Assembly: GCF_008369295.1 (NCBI RefSeq)
Contig: NZ_VOBG01000009.1
Location: forward strand, 62,001 to 126,000
From: Pseudomonas sp. ANT_H4
GTDB taxonomy: Bacteria > Pseudomonadota > Gammaproteobacteria > Pseudomonadales > Pseudomonadaceae
Direction: 5' to 3'
DNA: 64,000 bases
This document shows positions 7,189 to 17,064 of the stretch, piece by piece (position 1 is the stretch's first letter; each line of letters starts with the position of its first letter). The notes below the pieces were generated by a model, which saw nothing but the letters and a program-made list of their open reading frames with translations, did no database searches and was not told the DNA's origin. The position numbers and the translations under genes were made by a program.

Positions 7189-9621
7189 ATGGCAGCCTCA
7201 AAAGCAACGATCAAAGGTGACCGAGTCACCCTTCCTCAAGCAAAACTCACCGTAAGAGCAGTCGACCCCGAATCTAAGGTATTTTTTTGCTCTGATGGTA
7301 CTGAACACTACCTAGGCGCCTGTTTTATCTCGGACGCTTTGACGGGCGCAAGTACTTCGACCGTCGATAAGTTGCAATCGGCGCTGAGCATGGCCTTTCC
7401 ACCTGGCACATTCATCCAGATCGGCATGCTCGCCAGCCCTGATGTAGGCGAGTACATCGACGCCTACGTCAACAACAAGCCTAATTCAACACCAATACTG
7501 CGAGCACTGACGACCCAACATGCAAACCTCATCAGCAGTGGCGTCGACACTCCGTTAGTGCAGCGCAGCGGCGTCTTGCTCAATCGTCAACGTGTTATCG
7601 TCACCGTCAAATTCCCATGCCGCAATGAGCGGCCGGAAGACTCGGATATCGCCACCACGAAAGAAAGTGCTGACCGAATCACAGAAGCACTGAAGGCAGC
7701 ATCGTTGAATCTATTTCAGCTCGATGCCGTCGCTTACCTGGTGATCATGCGAATCATCACCAAACTGTGGGATGCACCGCGCTCCCACTATGACGAAGCA
7801 AAATTGCTCAAAGACCAAATCTATTACCCGGGCGATTCCATCAACTACGACGATCCGTCAACAATCAAATTTAACGAAGGTTCTCACTACGCTAAAGCGT
7901 TGAGCGTCAAGTTCTTTCCGCAGCGCACTAGCCTGGCAATCATGAACCATATGATTGGTGACCCTGGTGGACTCTCCAATCAGATCACCGACCCCTACTA
8001 CATGGTGCTGACGCTGCACTATCCAGACCAGGTTGTGAAGGTGGACGAAGTCAAAAACACCTCCTCAATCATCAACCATCAGGTGTTTGGCCCCACTGCG
8101 CACCTAATTCCTGTGCTGGGCTACAAGAAAAAAGGCATTGACACACTGGTCCATGAGATCGAGGGAAAAGGTGCAGTTGTTGTCGAAGTAAACTTCACAA
8201 TTTTCCTTTTCTCGCGCAGCCTTGAGCGGTTGAACAAGCTTTCCTCTGGTCTCCAAGCTTACTATACGTCCCTCGCATTCGAACTTCGTGAAGACAAGCG
8301 AATACTCGAGGCCCTGTGGAACAATCTGCTACCTCTGAACACCACTCGTGAAGGGACGAAAAACTTATTCCGATTCCACACAATGGGTGTTCGCCACGCA
8401 GTGCAGTTTCTGCCGATTCTTGGCGAATGGACTGGCAGCGGGATGAGCGGGGCAATGTTGTTACTCACTCGCCGTGGCCAGCCAGCGCTGATCGACCTGT
8501 ACGATTCCACAACGAACTATAGTGGGATCATTTTTGCCGAGGCCGGCGCGGGTAAGTCCTTCCTCACTCAGAAATTCGTTGCGGACTACCTGGCTTCCGG
8601 TGCGAAGGTTTGGGTAATCGATGCCGGCCGAAGTTACCTCAAGCTATGCAAAGGTGTCGGCGGAGAATTCATTGAGTTTCGACCTGAGTCGGATGTGTGT
8701 CTGAATCCGTTTACGCACATCGAAGATCTCGAAGAAGAAATGGATATCCTCAAGGCTACCATTGCCAAGATGGCAGCTCCTGAAGACATCCTGGACGATT
8801 ACCAGCTATCCCGCATCGAGCAGGCAATCACCAGCGTATATACGAGGTTTGGTAACAGTGCCAATATTCGAGCAATCGCTGAGTGGTTCATTGCGCAGTC
8901 CGACGACCCAGAGTGTCTGCGTCTCGGCCGCCAGCTTTTTCCATTCGCCGGCGGACAATTCACGCGTTGGTTCGAAGGAGAAAACAACCTCGACATGAGC
9001 AACGCTTTCATCTGCATGGAATTGAGCGATCTGAAAGGTCGGCCAGCACTCCAGCAGGTTGTATTACTGCAATTGATCTCGCGCATCAACCACGACATGT
9101 ACAAGGCGCAAATGGGACAGCGCGGGCGCAAGAAGATCTTGATTGTCGACGAGGCGTGGGAGTTGCTTGATGATCCAATGATGGCGAAAGCCATGATTGC
9201 AGCCTACCGAAAAGCCCGAAAAGAAGACGGTGCGGTGCTCGTTGTAACTCAATCGATCGGTGACGTTTACGCTTCGAAAAACTGCGAAGCGATTGCGGCA
9301 AACTCCGCCTGGCAGTTCATTCTTCAGCAGAAGACAGAATCCATTGATTCTGCGATCGAAAGCAAACAGTTCAAGATCGAAGCCTACGGCCAACACATGT
9401 TGAAATCCGTACACACTATGCCGGGCAAATACAGTGAAATCATGGTGAAACGAAGCGATACAGATTGGGGGATCGTCCGGCTCGTAGTGGACAAATTCCA
9501 CAACGTGATGTTCTCCACCAAGGGGCCGGCGCGGAACGAGATTCTGGACCAACTCGACCAAGGTGTTGATGCCGTGGAAGCAGTTAACGACTTCATTGAG
9601 CGTGAGGCGGCCTACGCGTAA
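7189..9621 (+). CDS. traC: Conjugation ATPase TraC (VirB4-like)
   Basis: 810 residues from ATG 7189 (MAASKATIKG); a TTG frame start at 7117 exists but lies inside the terminator region. The C-terminal half has Walker A (AEAGAGKSFLTQKF, about residue 460) and Walker B (KKILIVDEAWELLDDP), followed by a helicase-like TQS segment. The N-terminal half matches the TraC_F domain. TraC is the cytoplasmic ATPase needed for pilus assembly. It is the last tra gene before the transposon, so the rest of an F-type operon (traW, traU, traN, traF, traH, traG) is absent here. The terminator directly after it argues that the operon may naturally end here. Confidence 0.88.
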   Translation: MAASKATIKGDRVTLPQAKLTVRAVDPESKVFFCSDGTEHYLGACFISDALTGASTSTVDKLQSALSMAFPPGTFIQIGMLASPDVGEYIDAYVNNKPNSTPILRALTTQHANLISSGVDTPLVQRSGVLLNRQRVIVTVKFPCRNERPEDSDIATTKESADRITEALKAASLNLFQLDAVAYLVIMRIITKLWDAPRSHYDEAKLLKDQIYYPGDSINYDDPSTIKFNEGSHYAKALSVKFFPQRTSLAIMNHMIGDPGGLSNQITDPYYMVLTLHYPDQVVKVDEVKNTSSIINHQVFGPTAHLIPVLGYKKKGIDTLVHEIEGKGAVVVEVNFTIFLFSRSLERLNKLSSGLQAYYTSLAFELREDKRILEALWNNLLPLNTTREGTKNLFRFHTMGVRHAVQFLPILGEWTGSGMSGAMLLLTRRGQPALIDLYDSTTNYSGIIFAEAGAGKSFLTQKFVADYLASGAKVWVIDAGRSYLKLCKGVGGEFIEFRPESDVCLNPFTHIEDLEEEMDILKATIAKMAAPEDILDDYQLSRIEQAITSVYTRFGNSANIRAIAEWFIAQSDDPECLRLGRQLFPFAGGQFTRWFEGENNLDMSNAFICMELSDLKGRPALQQVVLLQLISRINHDMYKAQMGQRGRKKILIVDEAWELLDDPMMAKAMIAAYRKARKEDGAVLVVTQSIGDVYASKNCEAIAANSAWQFILQQKTESIDSAIESKQFKIEAYGQHMLKSVHTMPGKYSEIMVKRSDTDWGIVRLVVDKFHNVMFSTKGPARNEILDQLDQGVDAVEAVNDFIEREAAYA

Positions 9622-9657
9622 TCGTTGCCGCCGCCCCCCCTTCACACGATCAATTTA

Positions 9658-9682
9658 GCCCAGAGAAATCTGGGCTTTTTTT
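9658..9682 (+). terminator. Terminator after traC
   Basis: A 7-bp stem GCCCAGA/TCTGGGC with a GAAA tetraloop and seven T residues, 37 bp past the traC stop. The outer transposon end begins only 13 bp downstream. Confidence 0.85.
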
Positions 9683-9695
9683 GGTCGCGCAAATA

Positions 9696-9742
9696 GGGGT
9701 TGTGCCGAGATAAAGGAAATTTAGGACATTCGCTCTGTAAGT
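9696..9742 (+). repeat. Left terminal inverted repeat of outer transposon
   Basis: It begins GGGGTTGTGCCGAGATAA and has TTAGGACATTCG about 26 bases in. Compared with the right end it differs at several positions and by a one-base indel. Confidence 0.85.
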
Positions 9743-9819
9743 TACTGTAATTACGTTGTTTTTATTTATTCTCTTTGTGGCTTAAGCCAATATCCAAAAG
9801 ACTGTCATCCCGTATCTAG

Positions 9820-10833
9820 CTATGGCTTGCGCCGCAGTAACGAGCCCGCCGCATTCTCCTCGAAGGCTCTAGCCTCTTCGATATAGCCGTGTACCGTGCC
9901 GTCGTGCCGCCAGCCACCCTGACGTTTGATCTCCAGAAAGCCCGCCCCAGCCCGATGGGCGCTGGTGGCCAAGCCTCGGCGCAGACTGTGGCTGCTCATC
10001 TCGGGCACAGATAACAATCCTGCAGCTTTGGCACGTGCCGCCAAGATGGTATTGACGCTACCCTCGTGCAGCGCCACCTCGCCGATCACGCCCCAGCGAC
10101 TGACGCGTCGAAACAAGGGGCCTTGCTCAATCTGCGCGACCTCCAACCAGCCCCGTAACGCCTTCGTTGGGCAGCAGAGGCTGTCGCCATAGGGGATTGC
10201 TCGCTCCAACCCCTCACCCTCTTGATCGGTTTTGGAGCGCGGCAGCGTGATCCGTAGGCCTTCCCGCTCCCACTGCAGGTATTGAACCTCCAGTGTGACC
10301 AGCTCACTGCGACGGAACGCGCCGAAATAACCCACCTGAAGCAAGGCGCTGTCACGCCGCGCAGCGAGCCCTTCGAGCGAGTCCAGGTGTGCCACGATGC
10401 GTTCGAGATCCTCCAGCACCAGGGCCTTGGCTTTTCGTCGCGGACGCCCGTTCACCCGCTCAATGCCGCGCAAGGTTTTGCGCACGGTGGCGCTGGCGGC
10501 CGGGTCAGGGAACCCCTGATAGCGGTGCCATTGCGACAGCGCGGTCAGGCGCAGCGCCAGGGTCCGTGGGTTCAACACTTCCGCGAAGGCCAGCAGGTAG
10601 CGAATCAGCGCGCTTTCATCGCACGGCAGCACGCCGCCCCAGGCGAGAAAGTGGCGAATGGCCGAGCGGTAGGTGCGCCGGGTGTTGTCGGAGGTGGCCG
10701 CCGCGAGAAAGCGTTGGTGTTGCTCGGCCAACTGTGCGGGGGTGGTGAGCGTACCGGGGGTACGTATCAGCGCAATCGGCTCGTCGAGTGGGACTGGAGA
10801 GACACTTTCATCGTTATTTCGAGCCGTCATCAC
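9820..10833 (-). CDS. tnpS: Tyrosine recombinase, probable cointegrate resolvase TnpS
   Basis: 337 residues. A core-binding SAM-like domain (TRRTYRSAIRHFLAWGG) precedes a catalytic domain with GAFRRSEL (first Arg), SSHSLRRGLAT (His-x-x-Arg) and GGWRHDGTVHGYIEEA (last His and Tyr). In Tn4651/Tn5041-type transposons a recombinase of this size, TnpS, resolves cointegrates at a site lying between it and the divergent tnpT. Here tnpT and the probable site are at 48 kb, pushed away by the inner element, which begins 22 bp upstream of this start codon. The enzyme class is certain; the TnpS identity rests on context. Confidence 0.8.
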   Translation of the reverse strand: MMTARNNDESVSPVPLDEPIALIRTPGTLTTPAQLAEQHQRFLAAATSDNTRRTYRSAIRHFLAWGGVLPCDESALIRYLLAFAEVLNPRTLALRLTALSQWHRYQGFPDPAASATVRKTLRGIERVNGRPRRKAKALVLEDLERIVAHLDSLEGLAARRDSALLQVGYFGAFRRSELVTLEVQYLQWEREGLRITLPRSKTDQEGEGLERAIPYGDSLCCPTKALRGWLEVAQIEQGPLFRRVSRWGVIGEVALHEGSVNTILAARAKAAGLLSVPEMSSHSLRRGLATSAHRAGAGFLEIKRQGGWRHDGTVHGYIEEARAFEENAAGSLLRRKP

Positions 10834-10849
10834 GAAGCGCCTATTGAGG

Positions 10850-10854
10850 CCATG
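10850..10854. repeat. Target-site duplication CCATG, left copy (inner transposon)
   Basis: CCATG immediately before the TGTCG terminus at 10855; the identical 5-mer follows the other terminus at 47991-47995. Confidence 0.85.
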
Positions 10855-11009
10855 TGTCGTAAATATTTAATCTCAAGAATTTTTATCTCGTTGATTTGTA
10901 TAGTTATTTATTAAAACAACTGCGTCAGTCGTCTGAAAAGTGTGCTTTTTTTTGCATTTAAATAGCATCCTGCTTGAATTATTGCATTTAGATAATATGC
11001 AGGTTAGCC

Positions 11010-12125
11010 ATGATTATCCAGCAAAGCGACCGGTTTCTCTATGAAGGGAAGGTGTGGACCTATGCAGCGTCCCTTACGGAAACATCAGTACAGTTGTACT
11101 GCGAGGCAGATCATGTTTTTGTTGAGGCTGACTTATCGGATATTGAATTTATTTCTTTTGTTTCTCCATCAAATGAGGAGACAAAAAAAGATTTGTCTGG
11201 AGCATCATGGGAAGAGTGGGAGCTGGCTGAGTATCGGTATATTGCGATTAAAGAGTATTTGAATAATATTAAAGAGCATGGTTCGTTCGCAAAACTGCAA
11301 GCAATGCTGTCGTTAAGCAAGCCCCGTGTGTATGTTCTTTTAAAAAACTATAATGATGAAGAGGGGCCAAGTAGCCTTTTAAGATCCAAAAAGGGTAGGA
11401 AAACAGGCTCGAAATTTATCGCTTATAATATAGAAAGCATAATAAATGCAGCTGTCGAGTACGAATGGAAAGGCCCCGGCAGTACAGTAAAGAAGGTTCA
11501 TCTAAGGGCCGAAGAAATGTGTCGGGCAGCTGGTGTGCCTTCCCCCTCCTATGGAACCGTTCAAAAAAGATTGAAAGAGCGCCCCGAGTCGAATTTGGCA
11601 AAATTGTCCATAGGCGTCAAGAGGGCGAATGATAAGTACTCAGCTCGACCCAAGCATAACAATTCACAAAGGCCACTCGCAAAGTGGCAGATGGACCACT
11701 GCGTTATAGACTGCATCATCGTGGATGAAAAAACACGCAGACCGTTATGTCGACCTTGGGCGACGTTGATTATTGATTTGCATAATCGAGTCGTCCCCGG
11801 CTATTACTTGTCGTTAAATGCGCCAGGGGCATATAACGTGGCAATGGCAATCACACATGCGGTATGTCCTAAGGGGAAATGGATTGAAGCACTTGGTGAT
11901 GAAGATATTAAATATCCCTACTACGGTAGGCCAGAAGAAATTGCCATGGATAATGCCAAGGAGTTTAAGTCACAATTCTTTAGAATTGCCGCCAAGAAGA
12001 ACAATATACACTTAGCGTGGCGGCCAATTGGTAAACCTTGGTGGGGAGGGCATATAGAGCGTCTGAATGGAACTTTGGCGATGAGCTATATTCACTTTCT
12101 CCCAGGAACGACACTTTCAAACGTA
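11010..12125 (+). pseudogene. TnsB/TniA-like DDE transposase, C-terminus lost to IS5 insertion
   Basis: The first ~372 codons are intact. They include an N-terminal DNA-binding part (KLQAMLSLSKPRVYVLLKNY) and the whole Mu-type catalytic core: Asp in WQMDHCVID, Asp in AMDNAKEF and Glu in GGHIERLNG. The frame then runs into the IS5-family element at 12126, and no continuation appears beyond the IS, so the C-terminal ATPase-contact domain and the partner genes have been deleted. In this family the protein cuts and joins the transposon ends. The gene is AT-rich compared with its surroundings. An ATG at 11010 with AGG seven bases upstream is the likely start. Confidence 0.8.
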
Positions 12126-13319
12126 GGGAAACTCTGAAGAAGACTTCCAGATTTTGGCAAAATACCCGGATTCCACCCGCTGAGTTTCCCCATGAAGCAG
12201 ATGACCTTCGCTGACGCCGAGTACGCCGGTAAGCGCAAACAAACCCGCAAAGAGTTGTTCCTGATCGAGATGGATCGGGTGGTGCCGTGGAAGGGTTTGA
12301 TTGCCTTGATCGAGCCGCATTATCCCAAGGGTGAAGGCGGTCGTCCGGCCTATCCGCTGATGGCGATGCTGCGCGTGCACCTGATGCAAAACTGGTTCGG
12401 TTACAGCGATCCAGCGATGGAAGAGGCGCTGTACGAGACCACCATCCTGCGCCAGTTCGCGGGGCTGAGCTTGGAGCGTATCCCCGATGAAACCACCATC
12501 CTCAACTTCCGTCGTTTGCTGGAGAAGCACGAACTAGCCGCCGGCATCTTGGCTGTCATCAATGGCTATCTGGGCGACCGAGGGCTGTCGCTGCGCCAAG
12601 GCACGATCGTCGATGCCACGCTGATCAATGCGCCGAGTTCGACCAAGAACAAGGACGGTAAGCGCGACCCGGAAATGCATCAGACCAAGAAGGGTAACCA
12701 GTACTACTTCGGCATGAAGGCGCACATCGGTGTCGATGATGAGTCGGGCTTGGTGCACAGCGTGGTGGGCACGGCGGCCAACGTGGCCGATGTCACCCAG
12801 GTCGATAAGCTGCTGCACGGCGATGAGAACATGGTCGGTGCCGACGCGGGTTACACCGGCGTCGAGAAACGCCCTGAACATGAAGGCCGGGAGGTCATCT
12901 GGCAGATCGCCGCCCGCCGTAGTACTTACAAGAAGCTTGATAAGCGCAGTGCTTTGTACAAAGCCAAGCGCAAGATTGAGAAGGCCAAGGCTCAGGTACG
13001 AGCCAAGGTCGAGCATCCGTTCCGGGTGATCAAGCGCCAGTTCGGTTATGTGAAGGTGCGCTTCCGTGGTCTGGCGAAGAACACGGCGCAACTGGTGACG
13101 CTGTTCGCGCTGTCGAACCTGTGGATGGCGCGCCGACATTTACTGGCGAATGCAGGAGAGGTGCGCCTGTAATGTGGGAAATGGCTGCCGCGAGGTGCTC
13201 GCGGCGGCTAAAAACACAGAAATAAGCGGGTGATCTGAGCGTTTTTGATCGATTTGCCGCTTTTAAAATCGGCAGGGGCTGAAGTCAGCCAGAAATACAC
13301 AACTACTTCAGACCATCCT
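12126..13319 (+). mobile_element. IS5-family insertion sequence
   Basis: About 1.19 kb with imperfect terminal repeats: left GGAAACTCTGAAGAAG from 12127, and right (reverse complement) GGATGGTCTGAAGTAG ending at 13318. TAG occurs at both outer borders, compatible with the short TA-centred duplications of IS5 elements, though the fourth base differs (GTAG/TTAG). It interrupts the TniA-like gene, and the other side does not continue that gene, so it marks a deletion junction. Confidence 0.8.
12192..13172 (+). CDS. IS5-family transposase
   Basis: 326 residues and apparently intact. The N-terminal MKQMTFADAEYAGKRKQTRK and a DUF772-type segment (PAYPLMAMLRVHLMQNWFG) lead to the DDE nuclease: IVDATLINAPSS (Asp), VGADAGYTGVEKR (Asp) and VEHPFRVIKRQFGY (Glu, with the Y-R-K/E-type signature). 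Cut-and-paste or copy-out transposition of its own IS is expected. Confidence 0.95.
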   Translation: MKQMTFADAEYAGKRKQTRKELFLIEMDRVVPWKGLIALIEPHYPKGEGGRPAYPLMAMLRVHLMQNWFGYSDPAMEEALYETTILRQFAGLSLERIPDETTILNFRRLLEKHELAAGILAVINGYLGDRGLSLRQGTIVDATLINAPSSTKNKDGKRDPEMHQTKKGNQYYFGMKAHIGVDDESGLVHSVVGTAANVADVTQVDKLLHGDENMVGADAGYTGVEKRPEHEGREVIWQIAARRSTYKKLDKRSALYKAKRKIEKAKAQVRAKVEHPFRVIKRQFGYVKVRFRGLAKNTAQLVTLFALSNLWMARRHLLANAGEVRL

Positions 13320-13680
13320 TAGCCTAAATTTATAATGGCAGACTCAATCTTGACAAAAGTAATCCAGAAATCACGAACCTTACCAAAATGTAATCTTTGC
13401 GTAGCTGGTGTGTCAGTAATGACCGTCTACGCTAGATCTAGCTAAATCAGAGTTTCAGCCTTAGGTATCACGGAGATGCATGTCTCGCTATTAGACATGC
13501 ACTCAATCAGATTTGGTGCTTGACCTGTGTGTTACACACAAGTGTAAAAGATGGGTGTATTAAATATTAAAAGACTTTGACCCAAGTAAAGTGAATGTCA
13601 CTTAGACGAGATGATTTTTCAAGCTAAGTCCATAGGCGCACCTCTTTTCCTTATTCTGACTTCGACGGAGGAATACAATC
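13320..13680 (+). promoter_or_regulatory. Copper-responsive promoter region of the ppk2 module
   Basis: No gene is seen in this 361-bp gap. It holds a cop-box-like dyad TTACC-AAAA-TGTAA (13380-13393, one mismatch to the perfect form) and a MerR-family promoter (13520-13550; separate entry). The ppk2 start at 13681 has GGAGG ten bases upstream. The same two elements recur together at 22.7-22.93 kb, so the two regions are probably duplicates. Confidence 0.6.
13520..13550 (+). promoter_or_regulatory. MerR-family type promoter/operator (19-bp spacer)
   Basis: TTGACC (-35), a 19-bp spacer containing the dyad TGTGT...ACACA, and TAAAAG (-10). The elongated spacer with internal dyad is the hallmark of metal-sensing MerR-type regulators. 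It is nearly identical to the promoter at 22904-22934. Confidence 0.65.
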
Positions 13681-14550
13681 TTGAGTAAAAAACATGGCAA
13701 GAAAAAGCAACACAAGGGCAATGTTGAGGTAATCGACGCTTTATTAATAAACCGCCTCGATTCCGTCCTCAGTGTCGAGCCACAAAATGCTTCGATTTCG
13801 CGCGAGGACTACCGTGAGCAGTTACACCTTCTCCAGCTAGAAATGGTCAAACTGCAGCGCCATTTCATTGGCTGCCGGGACAAGATACTGGTGATTCTTG
13901 AGGGGCGCGATTCTTCGGGCAAGGATGGCAGCATCAAACGCATCGTCAAGCACCTCAGTCCGCGTGAAACGCGGGTGGTTGCACTGGGCAAACCATCCGA
14001 TCGTGATCGCAGTGGCTGGTACTTCCAGCGTTACGTACCCCATCTTCCGGTGGCTGAGGAACTCGTGCTGTTCAACCGCAGTTGGTATAACCGCGCCGGC
14101 GTTGAGCACGTAATGGACTTCTGCACCCAGGATGAGTACGAGGAGTTCATGACCTCGGTGCCACAGTTTGAGGAGATGCTGGTCAATTCAGGCATCAAGC
14201 TGCTGAAGTACTACCTCGACATCAGCAAGGAAGAGCAGATAAAACGCCTGGCCGATCGCAAACACGACCCGCTCAAGCAGTGGAAGATCAGCCCGATCGA
14301 CTCGGTAGCAGTCAAGCAGTGGAAGGCCTACTCAGATGCCCGCGATGCAATGTTGACACGCACTCACACTGCAATCGCGCCATGGCACATCGTGCGCACT
14401 GACAACAAACATCTAGGGCGCCTGAACCTGATGCGCGACATTCTGCGGCGGTTGCACTACGCCGGCAAGAAGGACAAAAACGTCCGGCCCGACCTGAACA
14501 TCGTGTTCGAATTCACGCCTGACTGCATCCCCCACCAGCGGCTGTCGTGA
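13681..14550 (+). CDS. ppk2: Polyphosphate kinase 2 family protein
   Basis: 289 residues, starting with TTG at 13681 behind a GGAGG site. It shows the PPK2 core: Walker A-like LEGRDSSGKDGSIKR, ERRVVALGKPSDRD-like segment (here TRVVALGKPSDRDRSGWYFQRY), FNRSWYNRAGVEHVMDF and the lid DRKHDPLKQWK. These enzymes transfer phosphate between polyphosphate and nucleotides. Polyphosphate binds metal ions and its turnover assists heavy-metal export, which fits its place before a P-type ATPase. A decayed second copy of the C-terminal part lies at 22.4-22.65 kb. Confidence 0.92.
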   Translation: MSKKHGKKKQHKGNVEVIDALLINRLDSVLSVEPQNASISREDYREQLHLLQLEMVKLQRHFIGCRDKILVILEGRDSSGKDGSIKRIVKHLSPRETRVVALGKPSDRDRSGWYFQRYVPHLPVAEELVLFNRSWYNRAGVEHVMDFCTQDEYEEFMTSVPQFEEMLVNSGIKLLKYYLDISKEEQIKRLADRKHDPLKQWKISPIDSVAVKQWKAYSDARDAMLTRTHTAIAPWHIVRTDNKHLGRLNLMRDILRRLHYAGKKDKNVRPDLNIVFEFTPDCIPHQRLS

Positions 14551-14575
14551 TCACACTGTTTAATAGGGAACCATC

Positions 14576-17026
14576 ATGAAGATAAGCACCATTGAAGTCG
14601 GTAACTTGGTCTCCGCACTGAGTGCCTCGGGCGTAGAGCGACAACTTGCGACCATGGTTGGCGTCCACCACGTTGATGTGAACTATGTTGCCGGCAGCGC
14701 CACGATCCACTATGACGAGGACCAAGTCACACTCACAGACCTGCAGCAACGTGTCGCCGACTGCGGCTATCACTGTGGCGGTGAGCTGTTGCCCGCTCAC
14801 GTTTGCAGCCCTTCAGAACACAAGGCGGACGGGGCGTCCCCGGACGGACGAACTAAACATGTCGACCACACGGCCCACGAGAAAAAGGCCTCCAGCGCCG
14901 CACCGGATAAATCGAGTTCTGCCCGCAAGGGTTCCCACGCGGGGCACGCTGCGGCAAAAGGCTCGGCAGGTGGAGAAAAAGACGAAATGATGCATGACAT
15001 GGGGCACTCGGCCGGTATGTCGATGCAAGACATGGCGATCGACATGCGCAACCGGTTCTTCGTTGCGCTGCTGTTCGCCATTCCAGTATTCCTGTATTCG
15101 CCGATGGGCCAGATGTTCGGCGATTTCGCAACTCCGTTTGGACTAGAGCGCAAGCTGTTCCTGTTCATCGTCGCCACGGCGGGTATCGCATATCCGGGCT
15201 GGCCATTCTTCGTCGCTGCCTGGCGCGCCATGCGCAATGGTGTGGCCAATATGGCTACGCTGGTCGTTTTGTCAGTAGGCACGGGGTACATCTTCAGTCT
15301 GGGCGCCACCTTCTTCTTCGAGGGGGATGTCTTCTATGAGGCTGTGTCCGTACTGCTGGTATTTATCTTGCTCGGGCATTGGCTGGAAATGCGAGCGCGG
15401 GCAGGCGCATCTGATGCCATCAGAGCTTTGATGGATTTGGCACCGCCTTTGGCTACGGTCATCCGCAACGGTGTTGAAACCAAGGTGCCAACGTCAGAAG
15501 TCCTTGCGGGCGAAACCGTTATCATTAAGCCGGGTGACAAAATTCCGGTCGACGGTGAAGTAACTGACGGAAGCTCGCAAGTTGATGAATCGATGCTCAC
15601 CGGAGAGTCAATGCCGGTCAAAAAGTCCGTCGGCGACGCCGTGATTGGCGCGACGATCAACAAGAGCGGCAGCTTCCAGTACAAGGCTACGAAGGTGGGC
15701 GCTGACACTGCTCTGGCGCAGATTGTTAAGCTGGTACAAGAAGCCCAAAACTCCAAGGCGCCTGGGCAGCTACTCGCTGACCAAGCAGCGCAGTGGCTGG
15801 TATGGATCGCCATTGCGATCGCCTTGCTGACATTCATTGTCTGGTTTTGGGTCCTCGGGCAGCCTTTGCTGCTTGCGCTCACGCTGACGATTACGGTCTT
15901 CGTGATCGCTTGTCCTGACGCATTGGGGCTGGCGACGCCAATGGCCATCATGGTTGGCACCGGCTTGGGAGCGATGAACGGCATTCTGTTCAAGAATGCG
16001 TCTGCCCTCGAGAACGCCACCAAGTTGACCGTCGTCGTCTTCGACAAGACCGGAACGTTGACACTAGGTCAACCGGACGTCGTCGAGACGGTGACCGCGA
16101 AGGGCGTCGACGAAAACCGTCTGCTGGCCACGGCAGCTGCGGTCGAGAAATTCTCAGAACACCCGCTCGCGCTCGCCGTCCTCAAGCGCGCCGGCGAGCT
16201 ACCTACCGAGATTGCCACCGACTTCGCCAATATCGACGGTCAGGGTGCGCGCGCTTCGATTGGCGCCGATGCTGTCCTGCTCGGTAACCGCAAGTTGATG
16301 GAAGCGGAGAAGATCGATCTTGGGGAACTGGATACGCAAGCCGCTAGGCTCCAGGGCGGCGGAAGAACAGTGGTCTATGTCGCCCGCGCAAGCAAGTTGA
16401 TCGGCCTAATAGCCATTGCCGATGCTGTTAGACCAACCTCTAAGCAGGCTATTGCCAAGCTGCAGGAGCGCGGTGTCAAGGTCGCGATGTTAACCGGTGA
16501 CAACCAGGCGACCGCCGAACGCATCGGGAAAGAGCTTGGCATAGACATCCTCTTTGCCGACGTGCTGCCTGGCCAGAAGGCCTCTAAGGTCAAGGAACTG
16601 CAAGAGCAGGGGCACAAGGTAGGCATGGTCGGCGACGGTATCAACGACGCCCCGGCTTTGACTCAGTCCGATGTTGGCTTTGCCATCGGGGCAGGCACCG
16701 ATGTAGCGATGGAAAGCGCCCAGGTGGTGCTGATGAAGAGCGATCCCTACGATGTAGTCGGCGCCATCGTGTTGTCACGCGCAACATTGCGCAAGATGCA
16801 CCAGAACCTATGGTGGGCAGTCGCCTACAACGCCATCGCTTTCCCGCTCGCTGCCGGGGTGTTCTACCCCTTTATTCTGTCGCCGGAAGTCGCAGCGTTG
16901 TCCATGTCGGGCAGTTCGGCAGTTGTGGCTATCAATGCGCTGCTGCTTAAACGCACCAAGCTCGTGGGTATTAAGCAGGCTAAATCTGCCCCGGTTCATA
17001 ATCTTGCAACAGACGCATCCTTATGA
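14576..17026 (+). CDS. P1B-type heavy-metal ATPase with atypical CPD motif
   Basis: 816 residues. The N-terminal domain has the length and fold pattern of a heavy-metal-associated domain but no CxxC. It is followed by a His/Met-rich linker (about residues 95-155, with [14 protein letters not shown]). The core is complete: TGES, membrane motif [11 protein letters not shown] with C446-P447-D448, DKTGT at D490, SEHPLA, and GDGINDAP. CopA and ZntA pumps have CPC here and CopB-like pumps CPH, so Asp in the third position is unusual and may alter ion choice. It follows ppk2 by 25 bp behind a copper-type promoter, so Cu or Ag export is likely but unproven. Confidence 0.88.
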   Translation: MKISTIEVGNLVSALSASGVERQLATMVGVHHVDVNYVAGSATIHYDEDQVTLTDLQQRVADCGYHCGGELLPAHVCSPSEHKADGASPDGRTKHVDHTAHEKKASSAAPDKSSSARKGSHAGHAAAKGSAGGEKDEMMHDMGHSAGMSMQDMAIDMRNRFFVALLFAIPVFLYSPMGQMFGDFATPFGLERKLFLFIVATAGIAYPGWPFFVAAWRAMRNGVANMATLVVLSVGTGYIFSLGATFFFEGDVFYEAVSVLLVFILLGHWLEMRARAGASDAIRALMDLAPPLATVIRNGVETKVPTSEVLAGETVIIKPGDKIPVDGEVTDGSSQVDESMLTGESMPVKKSVGDAVIGATINKSGSFQYKATKVGADTALAQIVKLVQEAQNSKAPGQLLADQAAQWLVWIAIAIALLTFIVWFWVLGQPLLLALTLTITVFVIACPDALGLATPMAIMVGTGLGAMNGILFKNASALENATKLTVVVFDKTGTLTLGQPDVVETVTAKGVDENRLLATAAAVEKFSEHPLALAVLKRAGELPTEIATDFANIDGQGARASIGADAVLLGNRKLMEAEKIDLGELDTQAARLQGGGRTVVYVARASKLIGLIAIADAVRPTSKQAIAKLQERGVKVAMLTGDNQATAERIGKELGIDILFADVLPGQKASKVKELQEQGHKVGMVGDGINDAPALTQSDVGFAIGAGTDVAMESAQVVLMKSDPYDVVGAIVLSRATLRKMHQNLWWAVAYNAIAFPLAAGVFYPFILSPEVAALSMSGSSAVVAINALLLKRTKLVGIKQAKSAPVHNLATDASL

Positions 17027-17064
17027 GCCCGCTCAACCAAGCAGTGGCCGGGAGGGCTGACTAA

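Noticed and set aside
9820-10833. The tyrosine recombinase as an integrase of an integrative conjugative element
   Set aside because: It lies inside the Tn3-type ends, divergent from an rst-like site and tnpT once the inner element is removed; no tRNA or att site is seen.
12124-13322. A 4-bp target duplication for the IS5 element
   Set aside because: The borders read GTAG and TTAG, so only TAG is shared, and the interrupted gene does not continue on the other side.
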